64,000 nt of DNA from assembly GCA_025055755.1 (NCBI GenBank), contig JANWWF010000003.1:1-64000 (forward strand), read 5' to 3'. Below the pieces are notes generated by a model. The model searched no databases. It saw only the letters and a program-made list of their open reading frames with translations, and was not told where the DNA came from. Positions within the stretch are counted from its first letter, which is position 1; every line of letters starts with the position of its first letter. Origin of the DNA: Candidatus Kapaibacterium sp. GTDB taxonomy: Bacteria; Bacteroidota; Ignavibacteria; Kapaibacteriales; NICIL-2. Shown piece after piece: positions 40,359 to 48,949 of the stretch. Position numbers and translations under genes: made by a program.

Positions 40359-41735
40359 ATGGAACTGCCCCCCTCGTCGTTAAGCCTTTTCGATGCCGAG
40401 ACTCCCCCATCGGTGCAAAGCGGAGATTATCGCCCTCTTGCTGCTCGCATCCGTCCGCAAACGCTCGATGACTTCGTTGGTCAAGAGCATGTTCTCGGAC
40501 CGGGAACGCCTCTTCGCCGAGCGATCGAGCAGGATACTGTTCCTTCCCTCATTCTCTGGGGACCGCCGGGCAGTGGCAAAACAACCCTTGCGTGGATCAT
40601 TGCGCAAACTACCCGATCGCATTTTGTCCCTTTGAGCGCTGTCAGTAGCGGTGTTGCCCAGCTCCGAAGCATTGTCGAGGAGGCAATAGCACGGCGGCAG
40701 CGCACTCGGCAACGGACAATTGTGTTCGTCGATGAAATTCACCGATGGAATAAAAGTCAACAAGACGCCGTCCTGCCGTATGTGGAGGATGGCACAATTG
40801 TTCTCATTGGAGCAACAACAGAGAATCCCTCGTTCGAGGTCAACGCTGCGCTCCTTTCCCGCAGCCAGGTTGTTGTCCTTCGTGCGCTTGAGCGTGTGCA
40901 TCTACAACGCATTCTCGACCGTGCACTCTGCCATCAAGAGGGATTGGCAACGTTCAACGTTGTACTGACAGACGAAGCATGCGCCTACTTGCTGACATTT
41001 GCTAATGGCGACGCCCGACGGATGCTCAACACACTTGAACTTGCAGCTCACACAACTCTTCCGAATGCAGAGGGCAAGCGCGTTCTCGATCGCGCTGCTA
41101 TAGAGCATGCCACACAAAAGCGATGGCTCCACTACGACCGTGCTGGGGAAGAGCATTACACGATCATTTCTGCGCTCCACAAGTCCATTCGTGACTCTGA
41201 CCCCGACGGATCGCTCTACTGGCTTGGTCGTATGCTCGAAGCAGGAGAAGATCCGCTCTACATTGCCCGCCGCTTAATTCGCATCGCAACCGAAGATATT
41301 GGGCTTGCCGATCCTCATGCCCTTCCCCTTTGTGTTGCTGCTCAGCAGGCTGTCCACTTTGTTGGCATGCCTGAGGGAAATTTAGCGCTGGCAGAAGCGG
41401 TCGTTTACCTGGCCTTAGCACCCAAAAGCAACGCGCTCTACACTGCCTATACTGCAGTCCAACAGGACATCGAGCAGACGATGAATCAGCCTGTCCCCCT
41501 TCATTTGCGTAATGCACCAACCCCTCTGACTAAGCAGCTCGGTTACGGCACTGGATACCAGTATGCTCATGACTACGAGAATGCCCTTGTCGAACAAGAA
41601 CATCTACCTCCCCCGCTGCAAGGGCGGCGCTACTGGTGTCCAAGCGACCGAGGATTCGAGGCAGAACTACGGAAGCGAATGGAAGAGTGGGAAAAGCTCC
41701 GCCGCCAGTCACGCCCTTTGTCGCCTCCGCCCTAA
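40359..41735 (+). CDS. rarA: Replication-associated recombination protein RarA (MgsA)
   Basis: 458 residues from ATG 40359; the frame is open upstream inside the mutase gene but the family begins near here with [27 protein letters not shown]+ motifs: [17 protein letters not shown] (66-82), [37 protein letters not shown]. The C-terminal clamp-loader-like domain has [34 protein letters not shown] and [15 protein letters not shown]. RarA acts at stalled replication forks. Its stop abuts the stop of the EnvC-like gene. Confidence 0.95.
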   Translation: MELPPSSLSLFDAETPPSVQSGDYRPLAARIRPQTLDDFVGQEHVLGPGTPLRRAIEQDTVPSLILWGPPGSGKTTLAWIIAQTTRSHFVPLSAVSSGVAQLRSIVEEAIARRQRTRQRTIVFVDEIHRWNKSQQDAVLPYVEDGTIVLIGATTENPSFEVNAALLSRSQVVVLRALERVHLQRILDRALCHQEGLATFNVVLTDEACAYLLTFANGDARRMLNTLELAAHTTLPNAEGKRVLDRAAIEHATQKRWLHYDRAGEEHYTIISALHKSIRDSDPDGSLYWLGRMLEAGEDPLYIARRLIRIATEDIGLADPHALPLCVAAQQAVHFVGMPEGNLALAEAVVYLALAPKSNALYTAYTAVQQDIEQTMNQPVPLHLRNAPTPLTKQLGYGTGYQYAHDYENALVEQEHLPPPLQGRRYWCPSDRGFEAELRKRMEEWEKLRRQSRPLSPPP

Positions 41736-42863
41736 CTATCGAAGGACGAAGGTTGGATCGAGCCTCTCTTTCCCACGCCATAGTTCGAAGTGCACAAATG
41801 CCCCGCTAAGGGATTCTCCACTTGTTCCGATTGGCTGCCCAGCGCTAACCTGCATTCCTGACCGCACGGCTGCATGCTCGAGATTGCCATAGACCGTACG
41901 CACACTATTGCTATGTTCGATGATAACGACGGTGTTCATGGCGGGCAACCACTGCACCGACATAACACGCCCTGCTGCAGCAGCTCGTACAGACGTTCCT
42001 GCTGGAACAGCAATATCCACACCGGGATTGTATGCTTTCACTCCGGTAAGCGGATGGCGATATTCGCCATACCCCCGCAGTATTGCGCCCTGGACTGGTG
42101 GTATTAGCACCGGCAGAGAAGCTGTATTTCCACCCCCAGACTTCGGCATCGCTTTGCCGCTCATTCGTTCGATGGTACGCTCAATCGCTTCGATGCTCTG
42201 GCGTAGTTTATTGAGCTCCTGCTCGGCAGCGCGACGATCGCGTCGCAGTTTTTCCAACAGCGTAGCCCGGAGCGCCAGCAACCGTTCAAGTCGCTGCTGC
42301 TCCTGTTTTTGTTTTGCCACAAGCGCTTCCCGTGCAACACGCCATGCCCGCACCTGCGCCAAGACACGATCGGTACTGTCACGTTGCTGTCGAGCCGATC
42401 GCAACCGTGACTGCAGTTGGCGTGCCGCTATCGCAGCTACTGCTGTATCTACTGTTGCATCCTCCTCTGACTCTGCTCCTACAAGGAGCACAATTAGTCG
42501 CTCCAGCCGTGCCAGTTCACGGTCATACGCTGCACCGTAGTACCCACGCTCCTGCTGGAGAGCACGCTCGCGTTCTGTCAACGCATGGACCTGTTCTTCC
42601 AAAAGTCGCAACAAGCGACGCTGTCGCTCTACCAAGTCCTGAAGTTGTTGAATAGCCCGCAGTGTTGCCTGCTCTCGCTGCAAAAGCTGGTTTAGTTGCC
42701 GCTGGCGTTGTTCAATGCCCCGTTGCAATTCAACAAGTTCACGCTGACGTGCAGTAAGTTCAGTCCGTTGCGGCGATGCAGCGTTGGCTTTCTTTTTTTG
42801 CTCCCCTTTTGCTGGCGCAATGCAAACAAGAGCGACTACCAAGACCCATACATGCATGCCCAT
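41736..42863 (-). CDS. EnvC-like coiled-coil protein with degenerate LytM (M23) domain
   Basis: 375 residues: signal peptide (WVLVVALVCIAPAKG), a long Gln/Arg/Leu-rich coiled coil (about 35-250) and a C-terminal LytM/M23 domain (LRGYGEYRHPLTGVKAYNPGVDIAVPAGTSVRAAAAGRV, NTVVIIEHSNSVRTVYGNLE, GTSGESLSGAFVHFELW). The first zinc His of H-x(n)-D is Asn in YNPGVD and the H-x-H motif is reduced to VHFE. It is therefore probably not a peptidase but an activator of amidases, as EnvC is in daughter-cell separation. It follows murA by 3 bp. Confidence 0.88.
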   Translation of the reverse strand: MGMHVWVLVVALVCIAPAKGEQKKKANAASPQRTELTARQRELVELQRGIEQRQRQLNQLLQREQATLRAIQQLQDLVERQRRLLRLLEEQVHALTERERALQQERGYYGAAYDRELARLERLIVLLVGAESEEDATVDTAVAAIAARQLQSRLRSARQQRDSTDRVLAQVRAWRVAREALVAKQKQEQQRLERLLALRATLLEKLRRDRRAAEQELNKLRQSIEAIERTIERMSGKAMPKSGGGNTASLPVLIPPVQGAILRGYGEYRHPLTGVKAYNPGVDIAVPAGTSVRAAAAGRVMSVQWLPAMNTVVIIEHSNSVRTVYGNLEHAAVRSGMQVSAGQPIGTSGESLSGAFVHFELWRGKERLDPTFVLR

Positions 42864-42866
42864 TGG

Positions 42867-44135
42867 TCAAAATTCATCGGTTTGTACCCGTTCTATCTGT
42901 GCCCCAAGTTGACGGAGCCGTACCTCCATGCGCTCGTAGCCTCGATCGAGATGATAAATCCGGAGGACTTCAGTACGCCCTTCGGCCACAAGACCCGCAA
43001 GCACAAGCGATGCGCTTGCGCGAAGATCACTTGACATCACTGTTGCACCTTGCAGGCGTGATCCTCCGTGCACGATAGCGGTATTGTCCACAACCTCGAC
43101 ATGAGCCCCTAACCGCTGAAGTTCTGGCACATAGCCAAATCGTGTTGGATAGATCGTATCGGTAACGCGTGCAGTGCCATTGACGGTAAGCATCAAAGCT
43201 GCCCACTGTGCTTGAACATCAGTAGGAAAGCCTGGATAAGGCGCAGTGATGACGTCCACTGGACTAAGTTCCCGTTCACATTGTAGCTCGATAGTATTGC
43301 CATTGACATCGAGAGTACAGCCAACCTGTTCAAGTTTATCTAAGACAGTTCCCAAGTGATATGGATTGACTTCCGTCAGCCGCACAGTACCGCGTGTCAT
43401 TGCTGCGCCAATCAAAAGAGTCGCAGCCTCGATGCGATCGGGAATATTCTCTATTGTCGCTGCTGGCTCTAAGGCAGGTACACCGTGAATGTGTAACGTC
43501 GAAGTCCCAATCCCTTCAATCTGTGCCCCCATTGCGACAAGCATTCGTGCAAGAGCAGTAACTTCTGGTTCGATTGCTGCATTTGTCAGTATCGTATCGC
43601 CTTCGGCTAAAGATGCAGCGTAGAGGATGTTGACAGTAGCACCAACGGAGGGAAAGTCCAAATGAATTTTTGCTCCCCGTAAACGCGATGCCCGGGCAAT
43701 GATATAACCATGCTCAATTGTTACTTCAGCACCGAGTTTCTCCATTCCCTTCAAGTGCAAGTCCACTGGCCGTGGGCCGAATGCACAGCCGCCAGGAAGC
43801 GACACTCGCGCCTGCCCGTACCGTGCCAGCAGCGGACCAAGCACGTAAATAGAAGCACGCATCTTCTTGACATGCTCGTAAGGTGCTTCAAAGCATGTGA
43901 TCGAGCGAGTATCCAGTAACAGCTCTCCGCTGGCATCTAATTCAACATGTGCTCCAAGTGTTGTGAGGAGGCGCGACATTGTCCATACATCGCGCAAATT
44001 CGGCGTGCGACGAATGCGATGAATGCCGGGGGCCAGTAATGTCGCCGGCATCAGGGCAAGGACAGCATTTTTAGAACCAGCCACGGGAAGGGTTCCGTGG
44101 AGTACGCGACCGCCTTCGATGATAAATTTGTCCAT
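42867..44135 (-). CDS. murA: UDP-N-acetylglucosamine 1-carboxyvinyltransferase MurA
   Basis: 422 residues from ATG 44135. First committed step of peptidoglycan synthesis: enolpyruvyl transfer from PEP to UDP-GlcNAc. Seen: GTLPVAGSKNAVLALMPATLL (Lys22-Asn23), RASIYVLGPLLARYGQARVSLPGGCAFGPRPVDLHLKG with the catalytic Cys117 that reacts with fosfomycin, EGDTILTNAAIEPEVTALARML, PYPGFPTDVQAQWAALM. The EnvC-like gene follows, so wall synthesis and splitting are encoded together. Confidence 0.97.
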   Translation of the reverse strand: MDKFIIEGGRVLHGTLPVAGSKNAVLALMPATLLAPGIHRIRRTPNLRDVWTMSRLLTTLGAHVELDASGELLLDTRSITCFEAPYEHVKKMRASIYVLGPLLARYGQARVSLPGGCAFGPRPVDLHLKGMEKLGAEVTIEHGYIIARASRLRGAKIHLDFPSVGATVNILYAASLAEGDTILTNAAIEPEVTALARMLVAMGAQIEGIGTSTLHIHGVPALEPAATIENIPDRIEAATLLIGAAMTRGTVRLTEVNPYHLGTVLDKLEQVGCTLDVNGNTIELQCERELSPVDVITAPYPGFPTDVQAQWAALMLTVNGTARVTDTIYPTRFGYVPELQRLGAHVEVVDNTAIVHGGSRLQGATVMSSDLRASASLVLAGLVAEGRTEVLRIYHLDRGYERMEVRLRQLGAQIERVQTDEF

Positions 44136-44204
44136 TGAGTGCAGCTCAAACCGTAGTAGCACGAAATTACACCGCTGCAGTCAGGATATTTTGCTGAAGC
44201 ATAT

Positions 44205-44759
44205 ATGCAACCGAATTGGTTTGTCGCTCTTCGTGCGACAGTTGAACCGCCTGTCGAGTACCCTCCTTTGAAGGACGGCATGCGACTACTTCATCCGGAA
44301 GACCTTCACATAACCGTTTCATTTTTCGGTTCGCTCAGAGAAGACCCCACTGAACGGCTCAGAGACATACTCCCGGCTATGCACTGTCCACCTTCGACAG
44401 CACTTGCTACGACGGTACATTTGCTCCCTCGGAAAGAATTTGCCAGTGTGGTTGCGCTTGGCTTTGGGGAAGAAAGCGATCACCTTCGCGCATACATTGC
44501 CCAATGGAGAAATCAGCTACGCACTCTTGTCGGTCTTCCGCCAGAACAACGACCAATTCTTCCTCATTTAACAATCGTTCGGATGAAACCAACACGTGAT
44601 CGCCGCCTTATCGCAGAACGACAGCAGTGGATGCAAGCTCTGGCAGAACGCTTGCCCTTTTCAGTGCACATAAGTGGTGTTGGTCTTTTCACGTGGCAAG
44701 AACGCTTTCTCCAGCATCAACCACGGTACCGAACGACACTACATATCCCCTTCGATTGA
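44205..44759 (+). CDS. thpR: RNA 2',3'-cyclic phosphodiesterase
   Basis: 184 residues of the LigT/2H phosphoesterase family. The two catalytic H-x-T motifs are LHITVSFFG (about residue 35) and PHLTIVRMKP (about 125). NWFVALRATVEPP and SGVGLFTWQERFLQHQPRYRTT also match. The enzyme opens 2',3'-cyclic phosphates on RNA ends and was first known as a 2'-5' RNA ligase. It is divergent from murA with 69 bp between the starts. Confidence 0.92.
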   Translation: MQPNWFVALRATVEPPVEYPPLKDGMRLLHPEDLHITVSFFGSLREDPTERLRDILPAMHCPPSTALATTVHLLPRKEFASVVALGFGEESDHLRAYIAQWRNQLRTLVGLPPEQRPILPHLTIVRMKPTRDRRLIAERQQWMQALAERLPFSVHISGVGLFTWQERFLQHQPRYRTTLHIPFD

Positions 44760-44831
44760 CGCACGAGTACTGCCTTTTTTAGCATACACACTGCTACCTT
44801 TGGTGATTACAAACAAGTCTGCCCTCTACAT

Positions 44832-45530
44832 TCATGTGAGCATCCGCATCAGCTTGCGCTTTGTAACTGGCAAGATAGTTTCTGCGTAAGGGAAGTCTAA
44901 TTCTGTCTCACAAGAGAAGGTCGCCGGATTAGGCAGGTCAGGATAACTTTCGATGAGCTGGTGCTTGACTGTTTCCGGTGCATACCACACTCCTCGATAC
45001 TGCAACCGAAGAACTTCGGTGGTGCGGAGAGCACGGTAGCGATCTCCTTGCTCCACCAGTTGCGAGGTTGAATAGCGGAGTACATGGAGAGTGTAAGTGC
45101 GATGTTCAGGAATAAGAACATAGCCTTCGGCGGTGTACATTGGAACAAGCCCAACACTGGTGAGCGTGATGTTTTCTTCGACAAAATCAAACAAGGTTGT
45201 ACCCTCCTCAATCGCTTTTGCGAGCAAAGGGAGCGCCCACGCGATAAGTTCAAAAACCTGTTCAAGATGTGGCGTGTGTAGTACTGCATCTGCTTCCGAC
45301 GTCTCTGCAGGAGGAAGTAGAGGAATATGCTCCGAGGCAGCCAACTGCTCACGTTCATGCAGAATTTGTTCCAGGGCACGGTAGAGCGAAATCAATTCAC
45401 CCAAGGCAGGATAAATCTGATTACGGCGAAACTGCATGATGGTGCTATCAATTGCTGCACGAATTTCATACTGTCGGCGTTCGATGTCGTCGAACGGGCG
45501 AGTGAACAGCTCCAAGGAGAGTTTGTTCAT
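44832..45530 (-). CDS. Conserved-looking hypothetical protein
   Basis: 232 residues from ATG 45530, which has GGAGA 7 bp upstream; the frame is open to 45617 but the longer form has no ribosome-binding site. There is no signal peptide or membrane helix. The N-terminal half is helical (DDIERRQYEIRAAIDSTIMQFRRNQIYPALGELISLYRALEQIL), the C-terminal half is mixed (LVPMYTAEGYVLIPEHRTYTLHVLRYSTSQLVEQGDRYRALRTTEV, HQLIESYPDLPNPATFSCETELDFPYAETILPVTKRKLM). I do not recognise the family. It converges on thpR and is divergent from mraY. Confidence 0.75.
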   Translation of the reverse strand: MNKLSLELFTRPFDDIERRQYEIRAAIDSTIMQFRRNQIYPALGELISLYRALEQILHEREQLAASEHIPLLPPAETSEADAVLHTPHLEQVFELIAWALPLLAKAIEEGTTLFDFVEENITLTSVGLVPMYTAEGYVLIPEHRTYTLHVLRYSTSQLVEQGDRYRALRTTEVLRLQYRGVWYAPETVKHQLIESYPDLPNPATFSCETELDFPYAETILPVTKRKLMRMLT

Positions 45531-45753
45531 AGCATTATCTCCATCGGATGTGAACAACCGTCCACACACAAACATATCGGCAGAGCATGCAAGAACAATA
45601 GCACTCGCAGTCTGCAAGTGCTGCTACTGAAGTATGGGCACATGTGTTCCCTCTCGGCAGCTGATGACGTGTATATTCGCGCCCGTCACGATGCGGTATC
45701 CTACCGCCAACGACTCTGCTTTAACCTGAATCTTTCGAATAAGCATCCGAGCA

Positions 45754-46884
45754 ATGTTATACGAGCTGCTTCTATGGATTGACCGTACTTTTGGTCCTCC
45801 TGGCTTTGGAGTGTTTCGATATGTGACATTTCGTGCTGCCGCTGCTGCAATTACTGCTTTGAGCTTGAGCTTCCTTGTAGGGCCACGATTGATTCGGGTA
45901 CTGAAGCGACGTCAGATCGGGGAACAAATGAAAGCAGAGCTGGCAGCCACCGGCAACCATGCAACTAAAGCAGGTACCCCAACGATGGGAGGGCTTATAA
46001 TCCTGCTGGCGGTCATAGTCCCTACCCTCCTATGGGCACCTGTTGCGAATGCATATATCTGGACTATTGTACTTGTTACACTCTGGATGGGTGCCGTCGG
46101 ATTTCTCGACGATTACTTGAAAGTCATCCGCAAACTCCCCCATGGCCTCATTGCACGCTACAAACTGGTAGGACAGGTCATCGCTGGTCTTGCTGTTGGA
46201 TGTACCATCTACTTTTTCCCCGAGATATTCAGCTCTACCTATGCCAGCGTTAAGACACTCACTACCGTACCGTTTGCAAAGCATGTCAACTTTGATTGGG
46301 GTATCTTCTACATCCCAATGGTCATCTTCGTCCTAACAGCAACCTCTAATGCTGTCAATCTCACCGACGGGCTCGATGGGCTTGCCATCGGTACTGTTGG
46401 CATTGCAGCATTTGCTCTTGCATTGATTGCGTACATCAGCGGCAATGCAGTGTTCGCGCAGTATCTGACAATCATGCACCTACGAGGCGCAGATGAACTC
46501 ACCATTTTCGCTTCTGCACTTGTGGGAGCAGCACTTGGCTTCTTATGGTTCAATGCATATCCTGCGCAGGTATTCATGGGGGATACCGGTTCATTGGCTC
46601 TTGGAGGTGCAATTGGAGGACTATGCGTGCTTATCAAGAAAGAGTTTCTCCTTCCTATCCTTGGGGGAATTTTCTTTGCCGAGACACTCTCGGTGATCAT
46701 ACAGGTCACATACTTCAAATACACAAAGCGCCGCTATGGCGAAGGACGACGAATTTTTCGAATGGCTCCACTTCATCACCACTTTGAGCGCTGTGGCTGG
46801 CATGAGGCAAAGGTTGTCACACGCTTTTATATCATTGCAGTCATTCTTGCCATCATTACAATGGCAACATTCAAAGTCCGATAG
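45754..46884 (+). CDS. mraY: Phospho-N-acetylmuramoyl-pentapeptide-transferase MraY
   Basis: 376 residues with about ten membrane helices. MraY joins the muramyl-pentapeptide to undecaprenyl phosphate, giving lipid I. Conserved sites: KAGTPTMGGLIIL, GFLDDYLKVIRK (Asp-Asp), NAVNLTDGLDGLAIG (catalytic Asp), FMGDTGSLALGGAIG and MAPLHHHFERCGWHEAKVV. No other mur genes of the usual dcw cluster are beside it, so the cluster is split in this genome. Confidence 0.97.
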   Translation: MLYELLLWIDRTFGPPGFGVFRYVTFRAAAAAITALSLSFLVGPRLIRVLKRRQIGEQMKAELAATGNHATKAGTPTMGGLIILLAVIVPTLLWAPVANAYIWTIVLVTLWMGAVGFLDDYLKVIRKLPHGLIARYKLVGQVIAGLAVGCTIYFFPEIFSSTYASVKTLTTVPFAKHVNFDWGIFYIPMVIFVLTATSNAVNLTDGLDGLAIGTVGIAAFALALIAYISGNAVFAQYLTIMHLRGADELTIFASALVGAALGFLWFNAYPAQVFMGDTGSLALGGAIGGLCVLIKKEFLLPILGGIFFAETLSVIIQVTYFKYTKRRYGEGRRIFRMAPLHHHFERCGWHEAKVVTRFYIIAVILAIITMATFKVR

Positions 46885-47094
46885 GGCAACGGGAGCACTC
46901 AGAAGTCCAGTTCTTCTTCCACCTACAAATGGCCACAATACCTTCCACCGCTGACTACGTTGCTGATTCATGGCAACTCATTACTCTCAGCATTGCTCTG
47001 CTGCGGTGCAATAGTTTCACCGACTGACTGCACTACAAGCATTGTTTCCCCTCGATTCCTATCACAAGCTTTTCGTAAACAATGCAAAATTTCT

Positions 47095-47126
47095 CTTGCA
47101 AAATTGTCTTTCATTTTGTAGTATTG
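47095..47126 (+). promoter_or_regulatory. Candidate promoter of the histone-H1-like gene
   Basis: CTTG (47095-47098), 20 bp, TAGTATTG (47119-47126): three of four and seven of eight matches to the Bacteroidota consensus, in the AT-rich gap between mraY and the small gene. The leader would be about 35 nt. The rest of 46885-47168 shows nothing else I can name. Confidence 0.33.
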
Positions 47127-47168
47127 CAACGCATTTTGTTTGTATCACTTTAGTACAAAGAGGTCGCT

Positions 47169-47318
47169 ATGGCAACTGCCAAGAAAGCAGCGGCGAAGAA
47201 GCCGGCAAAGAAGGCAGCAGCGAAGAAAGCTGCAGCAAAGAAAGCCGCAGCAAAGAAAGCACCGGCAAAGAAAGCCGCAGCAAAGAAAGCAGCGCCAGCG
47301 AAAAAAGCTGCAAGCTAA
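47169..47318 (+). CDS. Lys/Ala-rich histone-H1-like DNA-binding protein
   Basis: 49 residues built of repeated AAAKK and APAKK units after MATAKKAAAKKPAKK, ending PAKKAAS; lysine, alanine and proline make up nearly the whole chain. AGAGG lies 6 bp before the ATG and a 15-bp-stem terminator follows, so it is a self-contained gene. Such proteins resemble eukaryotic H1 tails, Hc1/Hc2 of Chlamydia and the HU extensions of other bacteria, and are expected to bind DNA or RNA through charge. It is too short and simple for a firm family call. Confidence 0.82.
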   Translation: MATAKKAAAKKPAKKAAAKKAAAKKAAAKKAPAKKAAAKKAAPAKKAAS

Positions 47319-47625
47319 CTTTCGCTGGAAGCACTGGGCAGAAGGCTCTCACCACACTGTGAGAGCCTTCTGCATTTTGATTTACAAGACATGCTTTCTA
47401 TATGTGCACAAATGCTCTCACTGTTCCCCTCCACGCTTCATTACCACCGAGGTATTCTCTAAAACCTGCATACAGTACACCGAAGAGCACAACTACTCCC
47501 TTATCAGCAATGCTGGCACAGCATGGAACCTTGGTGCTCTTCAGCATGCCCCAGAAATAGCACTTACATGCTCCAAGTGAACATAGCGCTATATTCGCAC
47601 CACACATTGACTGCAATACCAATCC
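47319..47625. other. 307-bp intergenic region
   Basis: It contains the terminator of the H1-like gene at its left end. The remaining 245 bp, before the dehydrogenase homologue, show no reading frame with a ribosome-binding site, no tRNA-like fold and no repeat that I can see. Confidence 0.6.
47338..47380 (+). terminator. Rho-independent terminator of the H1-like gene
   Basis: GCAGAAGGCTCTCAC (47338-47352) pairs perfectly with GTGAGAGCCTTCTGC (47359-47373) around a 6-nt loop, followed by ATTTTGATTT. It starts 20 bp after the stop codon. Confidence 0.93.
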
Positions 47626-48510
47626 ATGGCAACAACGGGCGAACGGTTTCTGATCTACGGTGATCTGGCCGCTCTTGTCGAAGGCGCAGAGTTGCTCGAG
47701 CGTCACGGCGAGCACTTTCTTCTACTTGACCCCGCCATCAGCAATAGAAAAGCACTGAGTCACGCACTACAGAGCTACAATCGCTGGTACACGAGCAGCA
47801 CGACAAACAACTCTTCCTTAGCACGCTTTGAGGAACGTTTCATCTTTCATCCCGCTGACATTCTAGGGGAAGAACCTCCAACAGTCATCATTGGCTTATC
47901 GCTTGCTCCAATAGAGCACCAGCTCCCCCACTGGCAACATATCAAAGAGATTGCTCCTGATGCACAGTGGATAATCTCCACACTTGCCTTCACAGCAACT
48001 GCAGTGTCACATGCGCTATCAACCCCTGCAGTCATCGGTTTCAACGGTATGCCTGGATGGACAGTCCTGGGCAGTGTTGAGCTGACCTGTGCACTTGGCT
48101 GCCCTGTGGAAGTGCTCAAACGCACACAAGAACTCTTGGCATCTCTTGGCATTACTACTGAACATGTCGAAGACCGCATAGGGCTTGTACTGCCCCGCAT
48201 CCTCACAATGCTCATCAATGAAGCAGCATTTGCAGTGATGGAACGCATTGCTTCTCCCGCCGACATTGACCGTGCCGTCAAGCTTGGCGTTAATTATCCT
48301 CACGGCTTGTTGGAATGGGCCGATCGTCTGGGATTAGAACGCATCGTGCGTATCCTTGATGCCCTTTATGAAGAATACCGGGAACCGCGTTACCGAGCAT
48401 GTCCACTTTTGCGTCAGTATGTCCGCGCACAGTGGACTGGAGTAGATCGTGGGAAAGGGTTCTTCACCTACCAATCTGCATACAATGCGGCCACGGATAG
48501 CCCTGCTTGA
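47626..48510 (+). CDS. 3-hydroxyacyl-CoA dehydrogenase-like protein with degenerate active site
   Basis: 294 residues in the two-domain layout of the family. The C-terminal helical domain is well kept: LPRILTMLINEAAFAVMERIASPADIDRAVKLGVNYPHGLLEWADRLGLERI and RACPLLRQYVRAQWTGVDRGKGFFTY. The N-terminal Rossmann part lacks the GxGxxG loop (FLIYGDLAALVEGAELLERHG) and the catalytic HFFNP motif appears as IGFNGMP, without its His. It is therefore unlikely to be an NAD-dependent dehydrogenase; a binding or regulatory role, or a different reaction, is possible. It overlaps the next gene by 26 bp and may be cotranscribed with the sensor kinase. Confidence 0.75.
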   Translation: MATTGERFLIYGDLAALVEGAELLERHGEHFLLLDPAISNRKALSHALQSYNRWYTSSTTNNSSLARFEERFIFHPADILGEEPPTVIIGLSLAPIEHQLPHWQHIKEIAPDAQWIISTLAFTATAVSHALSTPAVIGFNGMPGWTVLGSVELTCALGCPVEVLKRTQELLASLGITTEHVEDRIGLVLPRILTMLINEAAFAVMERIASPADIDRAVKLGVNYPHGLLEWADRLGLERIVRILDALYEEYREPRYRACPLLRQYVRAQWTGVDRGKGFFTYQSAYNAATDSPA

Positions 48511-48949
48511 TGGGGCACTCGGCGATAGTCTCCTTGCACGCTGTCTATCGGCGATGTCGCCAGAGTGGTCTATTGCTCTTCTTCCTGAGGACACTGGAGC
48601 CGATTATCCACAATATCTATCCCTTATCATTCCACACTCAAAAAGCCAAACGTGCAACTGCCCTACCTACTGCTGCATTCGTGATGCAGTCGTTGCCCAT
48701 CTTCCCGACCGTGCTCTTGTCGTTTCTGTGCTGGTACGTCCCTCGCTCTTGTGCGTCGCTGAATGTAGCGACATGGTGTTCGTCCCCGATGTCCTTGCAC
48801 AGCAATGGAAGACAAAGAGCATTCCTCTTATCCACGCGCCTACTAACGAATTAGTCTGTAAGCGCTTTTGCGCGACAGTGATGCGGGGAATGATCACCAC
48901 TCGACATCGCGCCCAATTGTATCGCCGCCATCTTGCGGAGGTAGAATGA
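48485..48949 (+). CDS. Hypothetical protein between the dehydrogenase homologue and sensor kinase genes
   Basis: 154 residues from ATG 48485; the frame is open to 48449. Content: PRIALLDGALGDSLLARCLS at the N-terminus, a Cys-rich middle (QTCNCPTYCCIRDAVV) and VFVPDVLAQQWKTKSIPLIHAPTNELVCKRF. No family is recognised and no membrane segment is clear. Its gene status rests on the spacing: it overlaps the previous gene by 26 bp and its stop overlaps the histidine kinase start as ATGA. Confidence 0.6.
   Translation: MRPRIALLDGALGDSLLARCLSAMSPEWSIALLPEDTGADYPQYLSLIIPHSKSQTCNCPTYCCIRDAVVAHLPDRALVVSVLVRPSLLCVAECSDMVFVPDVLAQQWKTKSIPLIHAPTNELVCKRFCATVMRGMITTRHRAQLYRRHLAEVE

Noticed and set aside
46929-47027. 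32-codon frame after mraY beginning MATIPSTADYV
   Set aside because: No ribosome-binding site, no continuation, and no resemblance to murD or another expected neighbour.
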